From NCBI GenBank assembly GCA_944381135.1, contig CALWJY010000007.1, positions 1 to 64,000 on the forward strand: 64,000 bases of DNA. The letters are read 5' to 3'. Under the pieces are notes generated by a model. It saw only the letters and a program-made list of their open reading frames with translations. It did no database searches and was not told where the DNA came from. This document shows, in pieces, positions 24,634 through 32,589 of the stretch. The DNA comes from an uncultured Clostridia bacterium. Its GTDB lineage: Bacteria; Bacillota; Clostridia; Christensenellales; UBA1242. The translations under genes and the position numbers were made by a program. How positions within the stretch are numbered: the stretch's first letter is position 1; every line of letters starts with the position of its first letter.

Positions 24634-24660
24634 TTGCAAAAACAAACTTTATGGTATAAT
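24634..24660 (+). promoter_or_regulatory. Promoter of the 24700 gene
   Basis: TGgTATAAT extended -10 (hexamer 24655-24660) with TTGCAA at 24634-24639 (15-bp spacer; TTTGCA gives 16). Upstream, three copies of GTTTGCAAA/TGCAAAC-like sequence (about 24579, 24610, 24632) could be an operator, but this is weak. Confidence 0.6.
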
Positions 24661-24699
24661 AAGAAAGAAATTTCTCAAAATAGCCTTGAGAGGTGAAAC

Positions 24700-25332
24700 A
24701 TGAAATTTCTTTTCTTTTTTGTGGGAGTTCCAATGATGATTATGTCTTTTTTTGAAGTGGTGGACGTTTTGCCTTATGTGCAAAGTTTTGATTTGATTGT
24801 CAACGGACATCAAATTGAGCTCTCGGAACAGCAACAAACCACATTGCAAGAGGGTGTGCAAGAACTCTTTGAAAATTCGCTCACAATGCCGGCTTTTGCT
24901 GTGACATTTGACGAAATCTTTAAAGAGGAAATTCAAGACGGAACTTTCGTTTTGATGAAATTTGACCGCGTGTTTAAAGTCAACGAACTTCCTTTTGATG
25001 AATTGGTTTTCAAAGTTCAGCCAGATTTTCAGGGATTTAATCTATATCGCGGCATGCGCGGAATTTTTCAAGGACGATGCATCTACATTGATTTAAATGG
25101 AAAAGACATGCAGGCGCTTGCAGATTGTGTGAAAGCGCTTATTCCTGTGAATGAAGGTGTGGAGCAAGGCGTAAACAACATTGACAATGGCATTGAAAAC
25201 GACATTGAAAAAGGCGAAACGCAACACGATGACGACATCACAAATGATGAAAATGTGACAGATGACAAACTTAATGAAGAGCAAAATGTTGTTTTTAATA
25301 ATCCAGAAAACACTGAAAATTTGCCGAAATAA
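24700..25332 (+). CDS. Hypothetical protein with N-terminal membrane segment and acidic tail (210 residues)
   Basis: The N-terminus is hydrophobic (MKFLFFFVGVPMMIMSFFEV) and may be a signal or anchor; no lipobox. The middle (about 30-150) is a mixed domain with FEVVDVLPYVQSFDL and FDLIVNGHQIEL that I do not recognise. The last 60 residues are strongly acidic and Asn-rich (NNIDNGIENDIEKGETQHDD). Start at 24700 with GAGAGGTG upstream. It sits between the ABC exporter and pflB but has its own promoter and terminator. Function unknown. Confidence 0.75.
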   Translation: MKFLFFFVGVPMMIMSFFEVVDVLPYVQSFDLIVNGHQIELSEQQQTTLQEGVQELFENSLTMPAFAVTFDEIFKEEIQDGTFVLMKFDRVFKVNELPFDELVFKVQPDFQGFNLYRGMRGIFQGRCIYIDLNGKDMQALADCVKALIPVNEGVEQGVNNIDNGIENDIEKGETQHDDDITNDENVTDDKLNEEQNVVFNNPENTENLPK

Positions 25333-25417
25333 AGCAAGTTGCCGCTTTCTTAATTAAAGTCAAATTAAAAAATAGTTATGTTAAAATAGCAAACTTAATT
25401 CAAAATCACATGAAAAA

Positions 25418-25455
25418 AGGCACAAAAATCGACAAAAAATTTGTGCCTATTTTTA
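25418..25455 (+). terminator. Intrinsic terminator before pflB
   Basis: AGGCACAAA/TTTGTGCCT stem followed by ATTTTTATTT. It ends the 24700 transcript and directly abuts the pflB promoter. Confidence 0.85.
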
Positions 25456-25456
25456 T

Positions 25457-25485
25457 TTGACAATTGCATCCAATTTTAATACAAT
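25457..25485 (+). promoter_or_regulatory. pflB promoter
   Basis: TTGACA (25457-25462), 17-bp spacer, TACAAT (25480-25485). Near consensus, fitting a highly expressed fermentation gene. No Rex-type palindrome is evident over it. Confidence 0.8.
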
Positions 25486-25498
25486 ATATGTTATGAAA

Positions 25499-25542
25499 GG
25501 CGAGTGAAACACCATATGTTGATTTTTTATGGTGCTTCAGCC
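25499..25542 (+). promoter_or_regulatory. 5'-terminal stem-loop in the pflB leader
   Basis: An extended, interrupted hairpin: GGC/GCC, TGAA/TTCA and CACCATA/TATGGTG pair in order around an 11-nt T-rich loop. It begins about 7 bases after the predicted transcription start. It has no T tail, so it is not a terminator, and it lacks the conserved blocks of the ZTP (pfl) riboswitch. It may stabilise the mRNA or be regulatory. Confidence 0.5.
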
Positions 25543-25588
25543 ACAAGATATGCAAAAATCACAAAAAACATAAGAAAAGGAGAAACAA

Positions 25589-27841
25589 ATGGACAAAACT
25601 GAAACAAAAACAATTGAGTTTGATGCATGGAAAGGTTTTAAGGGCGAAAAATGGAAAGGTGGCGTGGATGTTTCTGACTTCATTTTGAACAACTATAAGG
25701 AATATCGTGGAGATGATTCTTTCCTTGCAGGGATTTCGCCAAAAACAAAAAAGGTTTGGGAAAAGTGTGAGAAACTGCTTGTCAAAGAGCGCAAAACAGG
25801 GCTTTTGGACGTAGAAACAAAGGCAATTTCTGGCATAAATTCTTTCAAACCGGGATACATTGACAAGAAAAATGAAGTGGTTGTTGGACTTCAAACTGAC
25901 GCTCCACTGAAAAGGATTGTCAACTTGTATGGCGGAACTCGTATGGCTGAAAAGGCTCTTGAGGCATACAATCGAAAACTTGATCCAACCATCGAAAAGC
26001 ACTTCATTGAGTTCAGAAAAACTCACAATGACGGCGTTTTTGATGCCTACACTCCAGAAATTCGAAAGGCAAGGTCGGCAGGACTCATCACGGGGCTTCC
26101 CGACGCCTATGGCAGAGGAAGAATCATTGGTGACTATCGCCGTGTTGCACTCTATGGAATTGATTTTCTGATTGAGCAAAAGCAGAAAGACAAACTTGGC
26201 ATTGATGTTTCATCTGAAGAAAACATCCGTCTCAGAGAAGAAGTTGCAGAGCAAATTAAAGCGCTTGAGGAATTGAAGAAAATGGCAAAGGGTTATGGCT
26301 TTGACATTTCAAAACCAGCAACCAACGCCAAAGAGGCTTTCCAATGGCTTTATTTTGCATATCTTGCAAGTGTCAAAGAAAACAATGGTGCGGCAATGAG
26401 TTTGGGCAGAACGTCCACATTCCTTGACATTTTCATCGAGCGCGACATGAAAAATGGACTTTTGACAGAAGAGGGGGCGCAAGAACTTGTTGACCAATTC
26501 ATCATCAAACTCAGACTTGTGCGCCACTTGAGAACACCGGAATATGACGAAATCTATGCAGGCGATCCAACTTGGGTGACAGAAAGTGTTGCAGGAATGG
26601 CTGACGATGAGAAAAGTTTGGTGACAAAAAATTCGTTCAGATATTTGCATTCACTCATCAACCTCAACCCATCTCCAGAGCCAAACCTCACTGTGCTTTG
26701 GTCAGAAAAACTGCCAGCAAATTTCAAGAAATTCTGTGCAAAAATTTCCATTTTGACAGATGCAATTCAATATGAAGGCGATGATGTTATGCGTCCAATC
26801 TATGGAAACGACTATGCCATTGCTTGTTGTGTTTCCGCAATGAAAGTTGGCAAACAAATGCAGTTCTTTGGAGCGCGTTGCAATTTGGCAAAAGCACTTC
26901 TCTATTCGTTGAATGGCGGATATGATGAAAAGAGTGGAAAACTTGTGGTTGAAGGACTTTCTAAAAACACAGAAAAAGTGCTTTCCTTTGACAAAGTTTG
27001 GAAAAATTATCAAAAAACCATGGACAAAGTGGCAAAAACATATGTTGACGCCATGAACATCATCCACTTCATGCATGATAAATATGCCTATGAACGCGAG
27101 CAAATGGCACTTCATGACACCCATGTTGAGCGCCTTATGGCATTTGGTGCGGCAGGATTTTCTGTTGTTGTGGACTCACTTTCTGCAATCAAATTTGCTA
27201 AAGTTAAACCAATCAGAAATGATGACGGGTTGATTGTTGACTTTGAAGCTGAGGGCGATTTTCCAAAATATGGCAACGATGATGACGAAGTTGACAAAAT
27301 TGGTGTGGAACTTGTGGAATATTTCTTTGGATGCCTGAAGAAACATAAGTTGTATAGAAACGCAAAACACACGCTTTCTCTTCTCACCATCACCTCCAAT
27401 GTTATGTATGGAAAGAAAACAGGTGCAACTCCAGACGGAAGAAAGGCTGGCGAGCCTTTTGCTCCGGGCGCAAACCCAATGCACAACCGCGATTGCAGTG
27501 GTGCGCTTGCTTCGCTCAACTCTGTGGCGAAAATTCCATATTGCGACTGCTGTCAAGACGGAATTTCCAACACATTCTCAATCGTTCCGGACGCACTCGG
27601 ACATGACGAAAAGAGCAGAATCAACAACCTTGTCAACATTTTGGACGGATATTTTGTGCAAAAAGCACAACATCTCAATGTCAATGTGCTGAACCGTGAA
27701 CTTTTGATTGACGCCATGAACAATCCTTGGAAATATCCAAACCTCACAATTCGCGTTTCTGGATATGCTGTCAACTTCAACAGACTTTCAAAGGCTCATC
27801 AACAAGAAGTCATTTCCAGAACTTTCCATGAGTCAAGATGA
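25589..27841 (+). CDS. pflB: PflB: pyruvate formate-lyase (glycyl radical enzyme)
   Basis: Cleaves pyruvate plus CoA to acetyl-CoA and formate in anaerobic fermentation. At 750 residues it is full length. The catalytic cysteine pair is C413-C414 in [10 protein letters not shown]; the radical glycine is G725 in the C-terminal motif [26 protein letters not shown] is also typical of true PFL rather than glycerol or choline lyases. Start at 25589 after AAAGGAGAAA. The activase gene pflA follows with an internal hairpin between them. Formate from PflB can feed the folate one-carbon pool, although no formate-THF ligase is seen in this window. Confidence 0.97.
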   Translation: MDKTETKTIEFDAWKGFKGEKWKGGVDVSDFILNNYKEYRGDDSFLAGISPKTKKVWEKCEKLLVKERKTGLLDVETKAISGINSFKPGYIDKKNEVVVGLQTDAPLKRIVNLYGGTRMAEKALEAYNRKLDPTIEKHFIEFRKTHNDGVFDAYTPEIRKARSAGLITGLPDAYGRGRIIGDYRRVALYGIDFLIEQKQKDKLGIDVSSEENIRLREEVAEQIKALEELKKMAKGYGFDISKPATNAKEAFQWLYFAYLASVKENNGAAMSLGRTSTFLDIFIERDMKNGLLTEEGAQELVDQFIIKLRLVRHLRTPEYDEIYAGDPTWVTESVAGMADDEKSLVTKNSFRYLHSLINLNPSPEPNLTVLWSEKLPANFKKFCAKISILTDAIQYEGDDVMRPIYGNDYAIACCVSAMKVGKQMQFFGARCNLAKALLYSLNGGYDEKSGKLVVEGLSKNTEKVLSFDKVWKNYQKTMDKVAKTYVDAMNIIHFMHDKYAYEREQMALHDTHVERLMAFGAAGFSVVVDSLSAIKFAKVKPIRNDDGLIVDFEAEGDFPKYGNDDDEVDKIGVELVEYFFGCLKKHKLYRNAKHTLSLLTITSNVMYGKKTGATPDGRKAGEPFAPGANPMHNRDCSGALASLNSVAKIPYCDCCQDGISNTFSIVPDALGHDEKSRINNLVNILDGYFVQKAQHLNVNVLNRELLIDAMNNPWKYPNLTIRVSGYAVNFNRLSKAHQQEVISRTFHESR

Positions 27842-27910
27842 CATTTCTCTTTTTGCTGAAAAAGTTAAAAAGTGAGACAGGAAGTTTTAAATTTTAAAGT
27901 TAAAAAAATT

Positions 27911-27935
27911 GAGGCTGAAAATCAGCCTCTTTTAA
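27911..27935 (+). terminator. Hairpin between pflB and pflA (partial terminator)
   Basis: Stem GAGGCTGA/TCAGCCTC with a tight loop and TTTT after it, ending just before the pflA ribosome site AAAAGGAAA. It probably lets only part of transcription through, keeping the activase low relative to PflB. Confidence 0.7.
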
Positions 27936-27946
27936 AAAGGAAACAG

Positions 27947-28648
27947 ATGATTAAGGGGAATATTGCAAGTTTTGAAAGCATGGGGCTTGTGGATGGACCT
28001 GGTGTGCGCTTTGTTGTGTTTTTGCAAGGCTGTCCTCTTCGTTGTGCATATTGCCACAACCCTGAAATGTGGGATGCAAGTGTAAAGAAAAAACTTATGA
28101 CACCGCAAGAACTTGTGGACAAGATTAAGAAATACAAAGTCTATTTCAAAGATGAGGGCGGAATGACAATTTCTGGAGGCGAGCCACTTGCTCAGGCTGA
28201 TTTTGTGACCGAAGTTTTCAAACTTTGCAAAGAAAATGGCATTCACACCGCACTTGACACTTCAGGTTTCGGCTATGCAAGTGACGAACTTTTGGACAAC
28301 ACAGATCTTGTGATTTTGGACGTTAAAGAACTTGATGAGAGAAAATATGAAAAGCTTGTCGGGCAAAAAATGGATATGTTCAAAAAATTTTTGGCAAAAT
28401 GTCAAGAAAAAGACAAAAAAATGTGGCTTAGGCAAGTGATTGTGCCGGGATATAACGACACAAAAGAAAGTGTTTTGAAATTGAAGAGGTTTGCAGAAAA
28501 CTTGCACAACATTGAAAAGATTGAACTCTTGCCATATCACGACATGGCTCTCAAAAAATATAAAGAACTTGGCATAAAATATCGTCTTGATGGTGTGCCG
28601 GCAATGGACAAAGCAAAATGCAAGGAATTGGAAAAACTGCTCAAATAA
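27947..28648 (+). CDS. pflA: PflA: pyruvate formate-lyase activating enzyme (radical SAM)
   Basis: 233 residues. Uses SAM and a 4Fe-4S cluster to make the glycyl radical on PflB. The radical-SAM cysteines are C29, C33 and C36 in GCPLRCAYCHNPE; MTISGGEPLAQ is the SAM-binding GGE motif; VDGPGVR precedes the cluster as usual. It lacks the ferredoxin insert of activases for other glycyl radical enzymes, which fits PflA. Start at 27947, after AAGGAAA; the frame opens 25 codons earlier through the hairpin without support. It ends 10 bases before a terminator hairpin. Confidence 0.96.
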   Translation: MIKGNIASFESMGLVDGPGVRFVVFLQGCPLRCAYCHNPEMWDASVKKKLMTPQELVDKIKKYKVYFKDEGGMTISGGEPLAQADFVTEVFKLCKENGIHTALDTSGFGYASDELLDNTDLVILDVKELDERKYEKLVGQKMDMFKKFLAKCQEKDKKMWLRQVIVPGYNDTKESVLKLKRFAENLHNIEKIELLPYHDMALKKYKELGIKYRLDGVPAMDKAKCKELEKLLK

Positions 28649-28657
28649 ATTAAACAA

Positions 28658-28694
28658 AACAAAACGGCTGATGTAAATCTGAAGCTGTTTTGTT
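28658..28694 (+). terminator. Terminator after pflA
   Basis: ACAAAACGGCT pairs with AGCTGTTTTGT (one G-U) around a 13-nt loop; the 3' arm itself is T-rich. The following 137 bases up to the CvpA-like gene show no clear promoter. Confidence 0.65.
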
Positions 28695-28831
28695 AACAAC
28701 GCATTAAAACGCTGTTGATTGACAATAGCAAAAATTAAAATTCAATGAAAATACATTGAAAACGCTCAAAAAACATGATTTTGGGGCATTTTTTTGTTTT
28801 GATTTTTGAGAGAAGTGGCAAAAATTTTGGC

Positions 28832-29497
28832 ATGGACTATATTTTGCTTGTCATAGCGTTGTTTTATTTTTTTCGAGGCTTTTTCAAAGGCTTTGTCTCA
28901 ATGCTTTTTTCTTTGCTTGGAACGATTTTTGTCATTGTTCTTTCTTGGACACTTTGTGATGTTTTGATGCCAACCATTCAAAATTGGATTGGAGAGGATG
29001 TTCAGAATTTTGTGTCAAATGCTTTAAATTCTGCAATTCCGGGCGAGTTTGAAAATTGGTCGAAGTTAAGTGAAACAATCACACAATCAAGATTTGGAAT
29101 TGTCCTAAGTTTTTTGATTGAAAAACTTGTCGGAGACATTTCGTTTGAGGGGACATTGACAGCCGGACAAATTCTTGGAGCATCTTTAAGCAATGTGCTT
29201 TTGAAAGTCATCACCTTTGTCTTGTTGTTTCTGATTTTGTTTTTGATTTTAAAAATTTTAAGACTTGTTTTAAACTCCATAATCAAAAGTTTTGGGCTGA
29301 CCTTTGTCAACAGGTTTTTTGGAGGCGTGATTGGGCTTGCCAAAGGTCTTGTTGTTTTTGGTGTTTTGTTTTTTGTTCTGACGACTTTTGCAAGCCTATT
29401 TCTGAATGAGAGTCTTATGAATTTTGTTGAGGGTGGAGTCGTGTCAAACTTTCTTTATGAAAACATCATTCTTAAATTTGTTGAAATGCTATATTGA
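28832..29497 (+). CDS. CvpA-family membrane protein
   Basis: 221 residues with several transmembrane helices: about 3-35, 100-115 and 128-195, with the GFVNRFFGGVIGLAKGLVVF-like motif (here FVNRFFGGVIGLAKGLVVFG) typical of the CvpA/colicin V production family. Start: the ATG at 28832 gives MDYILLVIALFYFFRGFFKG, the normal start for the family; the open frame from 28775 adds 19 unsupported residues. No ribosome site is visible at either. CvpA proteins are cytoplasmic-membrane proteins with roles in envelope function; the exact activity is unsettled. Confidence 0.82.
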   Translation: MDYILLVIALFYFFRGFFKGFVSMLFSLLGTIFVIVLSWTLCDVLMPTIQNWIGEDVQNFVSNALNSAIPGEFENWSKLSETITQSRFGIVLSFLIEKLVGDISFEGTLTAGQILGASLSNVLLKVITFVLLFLILFLILKILRLVLNSIIKSFGLTFVNRFFGGVIGLAKGLVVFGVLFFVLTTFASLFLNESLMNFVEGGVVSNFLYENIILKFVEMLY

Positions 29498-29780
29498 TTT
29501 TTGTTAAATAAAACGATTAAAGAAGATTAAAAATAATAAAAAATCAAAATTAATACAATAAAACAATAAAATTATTAAAAAATATTGTTAATATATTTTA
29601 ATTGTTTTTCGAAAAAAATAAAAGAAAAATTATTTGCTCCATATTTTCGAACAAATAATTGCACTATCATAATATTTATATTAATTTAAATAAAAAAATA
29701 TTAAAAAATCAAAAAAACGAATAAAATCAATTTAAAAATTGATTTTTAATAAAAATAATATATTTTTTTAAGATTATTTT
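29498..29780. other. AT-rich convergent intergenic region with hairpins
   Basis: 283 bases between the CvpA-like gene and the convergent divIC-like gene. It holds a 9-bp hairpin AATTATTTG/CAAATAATT (29628-29660) and a likely bidirectional terminator AAAATCAATT-TAAA-AATTGATTTT (29723-29747). Nothing coding is supported. Confidence 0.7.
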
Positions 29781-30050
29781 TTAAAAAATAATGTTGGACT
29801 CAAACATGGAGATGGTCAGAAGATAGTTTTCTTGCCAAGTTTCAGTTGAGGTGTTGTCGTTTTCATCCTCTTGAGGTGCTTGTGGAAGTTGAGAATTTTT
29901 GTCATTTAGGTCGTCAATTTTGTGTTGTAAGTTGACAATCACACCAATTTGGATAAGAATTGCAACAAACAAAACCACCACAAGCACTATGCAAGTGATT
30001 TGAAAAACGCTGAATTTAGGTTTCTTTTTGGCCTCTTTGTTTTCTTCCAT
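29781..30050 (-). CDS. DivIC/FtsB-like septum protein
   Basis: 89 residues: a basic cytosolic N-terminus (EENKEAKKKPKF), one transmembrane helix (about 17-40, ITCIVLVVVLFVAILIQIGV), a short coiled coil (NLQHKIDDLNDKNSQL) and an acidic tail. The topology matches DivIC/FtsB/FtsL, single-pass division proteins. The sequence alone would not settle it, but the position after yabP and yabQ is the classical yabP-yabQ-divIC order of spore formers. The start at 30050 has GGAAGGAAAA upstream on the minus strand and lies inside the end of yabQ (35-base overlap). The coiled coil is shorter than in B. subtilis DivIC. Confidence 0.65.
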   Translation of the reverse strand: MEENKEAKKKPKFSVFQITCIVLVVVLFVAILIQIGVIVNLQHKIDDLNDKNSQLPQAPQEDENDNTSTETWQENYLLTISMFESNIIF

Positions 30051-30381
30051 GCTTTTCCTTCCTTTGTTTAAGTTTATTGTAGCAGTTTTGAACTAAATTT
30101 GCAAGGAAATTGTTTGAAAGAAATCTTTGAATGAAAAAAGAGAGTGTAAAAGCAAACACCGTGAAAACACGAAAATCACCATAGTTGGTTTTCAAATTGA
30201 CAATGAAAAAGACAAAAAATGTCAAAAAAGATGCAAAAAACAGCAAAATTTCACCTAAAATTTTGTTATTTTTCAAAAAGTAAAGAAAAATTGCTTTAAA
30301 ATCAAAAAGAAAGCCACACAGAAAACCGCTCAGTGAAAGCCAAAGAAAAATTGATGGTTGGGCAAGTGCTTCATACAACAT
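30016..30381 (-). CDS. yabQ: YabQ-like spore cortex membrane protein
   Basis: 121 residues, three or four transmembrane helices (about 10-33, 43-62, 71-90), the motif LSLSGFLCGFLFDF near the start, and a basic Lys/Arg/Gln tail. In B. subtilis YabQ is a forespore-membrane protein needed for spore cortex formation. The family is poorly conserved; the call rests on the membrane pattern and on its place directly after yabP (start two bases past the yabP stop) and before the divIC-like gene. It suggests sporulation capacity or descent from a spore former. Confidence 0.75.
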   Translation of the reverse strand: MLYEALAQPSIFLWLSLSGFLCGFLFDFKAIFLYFLKNNKILGEILLFFASFLTFFVFFIVNLKTNYGDFRVFTVFAFTLSFFIQRFLSNNFLANLVQNCYNKLKQRKEKHGRKQRGQKET

Positions 30382-30383
30382 CT

Positions 30384-30632
30384 CTATTTAAACAGCCTTT
30401 TAAGGAAGGGTGTTTTTTCGGTTTTTTGCATATATTTGATGGCAACAATGTTTCCTGAAAAATTGACTTGCTTGTTTTCAAGGTCAAGTTTGACAACTTC
30501 GATGTTGCTTCCAGAAATCACCACATTTGTGTCTCCAATTTCCACCACGGCTTGATTGCTTGTTGAAGAAACCACTTTTGTTGCTCCGACAAGAGTCAAA
30601 TTTTTTCTGTCTTCAATGCAGATGCTTTCCAT
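30384..30632 (-). CDS. yabP: YabP: sporulation protein
   Basis: 82 residues, a single YabP/YqfC domain: IEDRKNLTLVGATKVVSSTS, then VVEIGDTNVVISGSNIEVVK and LDLENKQVNFSGNIVAIKY, the expected series of strands. In B. subtilis yabP is expressed in the mother cell under SigE and is required for normal cortex assembly. Start at 30632 with AAGGAG upstream on the minus strand. Followed by yabQ and the divIC-like gene; divergent from the pseudouridine synthase gene, sharing 52 bases of intergenic DNA. Confidence 0.88.
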   Translation of the reverse strand: MESICIEDRKNLTLVGATKVVSSTSNQAVVEIGDTNVVISGSNIEVVKLDLENKQVNFSGNIVAIKYMQKTEKTPFLKRLFK

Positions 30633-30649
30633 AAAAACTCCTTTTTTGC

Positions 30650-30678
30650 TTGTCTTTTTTTTAAGTTAATTGTAGAAT
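30650..30678 (+). promoter_or_regulatory. Leaderless promoter of the pseudouridine synthase gene
   Basis: TTGTCT (30650-30655), 17-bp spacer, TAGAAT (30673-30678). The ATG at 30685 lies seven bases past the -10, at the predicted start of transcription. Confidence 0.65.
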
Positions 30679-30684
30679 ATGTAT

Positions 30685-31515
30685 ATGATTAAAAAAGAAG
30701 CAATAGTCGAAAAACAGAAAAAATTAATTTCGTTCGTGCAGGATTTTGGTTTTTCATACTCCGATGTCAACAAAATGTTGAGAAACAAAGATGTGCGCGT
30801 GAACGGAAAGGTTGAAAGGCAAAATGTTGTGCTGAACATGGGTGACAATGTCACATTTTTTTATTCGCCGGACATGTTGGAGAAAAAATTTGAAGTTGTC
30901 TTTGAAAGTGAAGATGCGTTAATTGTTTATAAGTCTGCAGGAATTGAGACGGCAGGTGAAAATGGCTTAGAAAAAGTTTTAAACGCAATTGCGGTGCATA
31001 GGCTTGACAGAAACACTGAAGGGCTTATGGTGTTTGCAAAAAATGAAAAGACAACAAAAATTCTTGAAAATGCGTTTAAAAACCACAAAATTCACAAATT
31101 TTATGTGACTGAAGTTGTCGGAAAGTTTCAGACAGACAAAACATATGATGCAAATCTTTTGAAATATTCAGAGAAAGCCGAAGTAAAAATTTTTCAAAAT
31201 CAAGTGAAAGGAAGTGTTCCAATTTCCACCAAGATTAAAACCGTCAAAGCGGGCGAAGAGAGTTCTGTTTTGGAAGTGGAATTGTTGACAGGCAAGACAC
31301 ATCAAATTCGTGCTCATTTGGCGTTCTTGGGACATGCCATTGTGGGTGACGGGAAATATGGGAAAAATGAAAACAACAAAAAATTTCAACAAAATCGTCA
31401 AAAATTGGCTTGTTTTATGCTTAAATTTGACTTTTTGGGCATTGAAAGTCTTGATTTTTCAACTTTTAAGAAATTTCCAAAGTGGTTGAATAAAAAATTG
31501 ATTGAAAAGTTTTGA
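30685..31515 (+). CDS. RluA-family 23S rRNA pseudouridine synthase (RluD/RluC type)
   Basis: 276 residues. An N-terminal S4 RNA-binding domain (about 14-60, SDVNKMLRNKDVRVNGKVER) is followed by the catalytic domain with the family motif HRLDRNTEGLMVFAKN, which contains the catalytic Asp, and the closing motif LLTGKTHQIRAHLAFLGHAI with GDGKYG. It isomerises uridine in rRNA. Two candidate starts, ATG 30679 and ATG 30685, have no ribosome site; I chose 30685 because it coincides with the predicted transcription start. The same leaderless geometry occurs at folD, 43569 and 48455. Confidence 0.93.
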   Translation: MIKKEAIVEKQKKLISFVQDFGFSYSDVNKMLRNKDVRVNGKVERQNVVLNMGDNVTFFYSPDMLEKKFEVVFESEDALIVYKSAGIETAGENGLEKVLNAIAVHRLDRNTEGLMVFAKNEKTTKILENAFKNHKIHKFYVTEVVGKFQTDKTYDANLLKYSEKAEVKIFQNQVKGSVPISTKIKTVKAGEESSVLEVELLTGKTHQIRAHLAFLGHAIVGDGKYGKNENNKKFQQNRQKLACFMLKFDFLGIESLDFSTFKKFPKWLNKKLIEKF

Positions 31516-31561
31516 CCGAAAAACTTTGTTCTTTCGTTCTTAAAAAAAGATTAAAATACTG

Positions 31562-31702
31562 ATGAATTTTAATTTTTTAAAGTTTGGCGTCTTCCTTGGC
31601 GACATTTTAGGTTTGTTTGAGTTTGGCATGTTAGAACTTGCGAAGATTTCACAAAAATTGCTTTTTTCACATATCAAAGAACATGAAAGCCGAATTGATT
31701 AA
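31562..31702 (+). CDS. Possible 46-residue peptide overlapping the ferritin-like gene
   Basis: An open frame from ATG 31562 to TAA 31700-31702, hydrophobic in its first half (FGVFLGDILGLFEFGMLELA). No ribosome site; TAAAAT lies five bases upstream. It overlaps the next start by 20 bases, so it could couple translation, or be chance. Confidence 0.25.
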   Translation: MNFNFLKFGVFLGDILGLFEFGMLELAKISQKLLFSHIKEHESRID

Positions 31703-32150
31703 AGTCAACTCATATTATGAGGGAATGATTCAGAATTTATATGCGGGTTCAAAAGGTTGTTTTGTGGCGTTTATGCAATTTTTCTATCAATTCAACCAAA
31801 GCGTTTTGTTTGAAGAAAAATTTTCAAGTTGTTTTCAGCAGTTGTATGAAAATGAATTGAAAAATTGTCAAACTCTTTGCAATATGATTTTGAAAATGGG
31901 TGGAGATTGCAAATTTTATTCTTCGTCCAGAAAGTTTCTTTCCGGCTATAATGTGGATTACATCAAAAATTTTCAAAAAATTTTCCTCGCTGATATTGAA
32001 TTTTTGGAAATTAACATAATTGAAGTGCGCAATATGATTGAAAAAATTGAAGATGAGTTTTTGAAAATTGAATTGAGAAAAGTTTTAAGCAACAAGAAAC
32101 AATCTTTAAAAATTTTGAAAGAGGAATATTTTAAATTTGGCATGTTTTGA
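31683..32150 (+). CDS. Degenerate ferritin-like four-helix protein
   Basis: 156 residues in four long helices with the look of the Bacillota ferritin-like/rubrerythrin group: YAGSKGCFVAFMQFFYQFNQ, then LYENELKNCQTLCNMILKMGGD, then FLADIEFLEINIIEVRNMIE and VLSNKKQSLKILKEEY. In active relatives the second and fourth helices carry ExxH metal ligands. Here the second helix keeps E but has N for H, and the fourth reads SNKKQS with neither, so metal binding is probably lost. This comparison is from memory of the family, not an alignment. Start at 31683 without a ribosome site. Alternative: an unrelated helical bundle. Confidence 0.6.
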   Translation: MKAELIKVNSYYEGMIQNLYAGSKGCFVAFMQFFYQFNQSVLFEEKFSSCFQQLYENELKNCQTLCNMILKMGGDCKFYSSSRKFLSGYNVDYIKNFQKIFLADIEFLEINIIEVRNMIEKIEDEFLKIELRKVLSNKKQSLKILKEEYFKFGMF

Positions 32151-32507
32151 CGATGTAAAAAATTAAAAATATTAAAAATATCACAAAAATTGCTCAAAAA
32201 TTGCAAAAAAATCATTAAAAATGAATATTTTTTGAAAAAAATATATGTTTTCTATTTTTTTAAATGGTTTTAAACAAAATTATTAAAAAGTAAATTTTAA
32301 ATTTTTTATTTTGTTTTTTGTCCGAATTTAATATTCGATTTTATTCTGTTTCCGAGTCGTGCAAAAACTGATTTTGATTTTCAAAAAAAAACAAATTATT
32401 CAAATTTGATTTTATAATTGAGATTTGGCTGATTTTTTTATGGGCGATTTGCTCATTTATTTTTTATATATATTTATTATTTAAAAAAATTTTTCTTTAT
32501 TTTTTAT
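32151..32507. other. Very AT-rich non-coding stretch
   Basis: About 360 bases of A/T runs between the ferritin-like gene and the giant lipoprotein promoter. I see no gene, tRNA or clear terminator; one slightly less AT-rich patch (about 32320-32370) contains TCCGAATTTAATATTCGA, a near palindrome of unknown meaning. Confidence 0.6.
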
Positions 32508-32537
32508 TTGATAAATTTCGTTCAAAAGTGTTAAAAT
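32508..32537 (+). promoter_or_regulatory. Promoter of the giant lipoprotein gene
   Basis: TTGATA (32508-32513), 18-bp spacer, TAAAAT (32532-32537), about 53 bases before the ATG. Confidence 0.6.
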
Positions 32538-32589
32538 ATTTTTAAGTATTGCTGAAAGTGACAGAACTTCATCTTAAGAGAGGTTTCAA

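Noticed and set aside
25486..25588. Possible ZTP (pfl) riboswitch in the pflB leader
   Set aside because: The location fits the class, but the conserved core blocks of the motif are absent; only a simple extended hairpin is present.
32151..32507. AT-rich stretch considered as a replication origin
   Set aside because: No DnaA-box cluster was seen and none of dnaA, dnaN or the usual origin genes are nearby.
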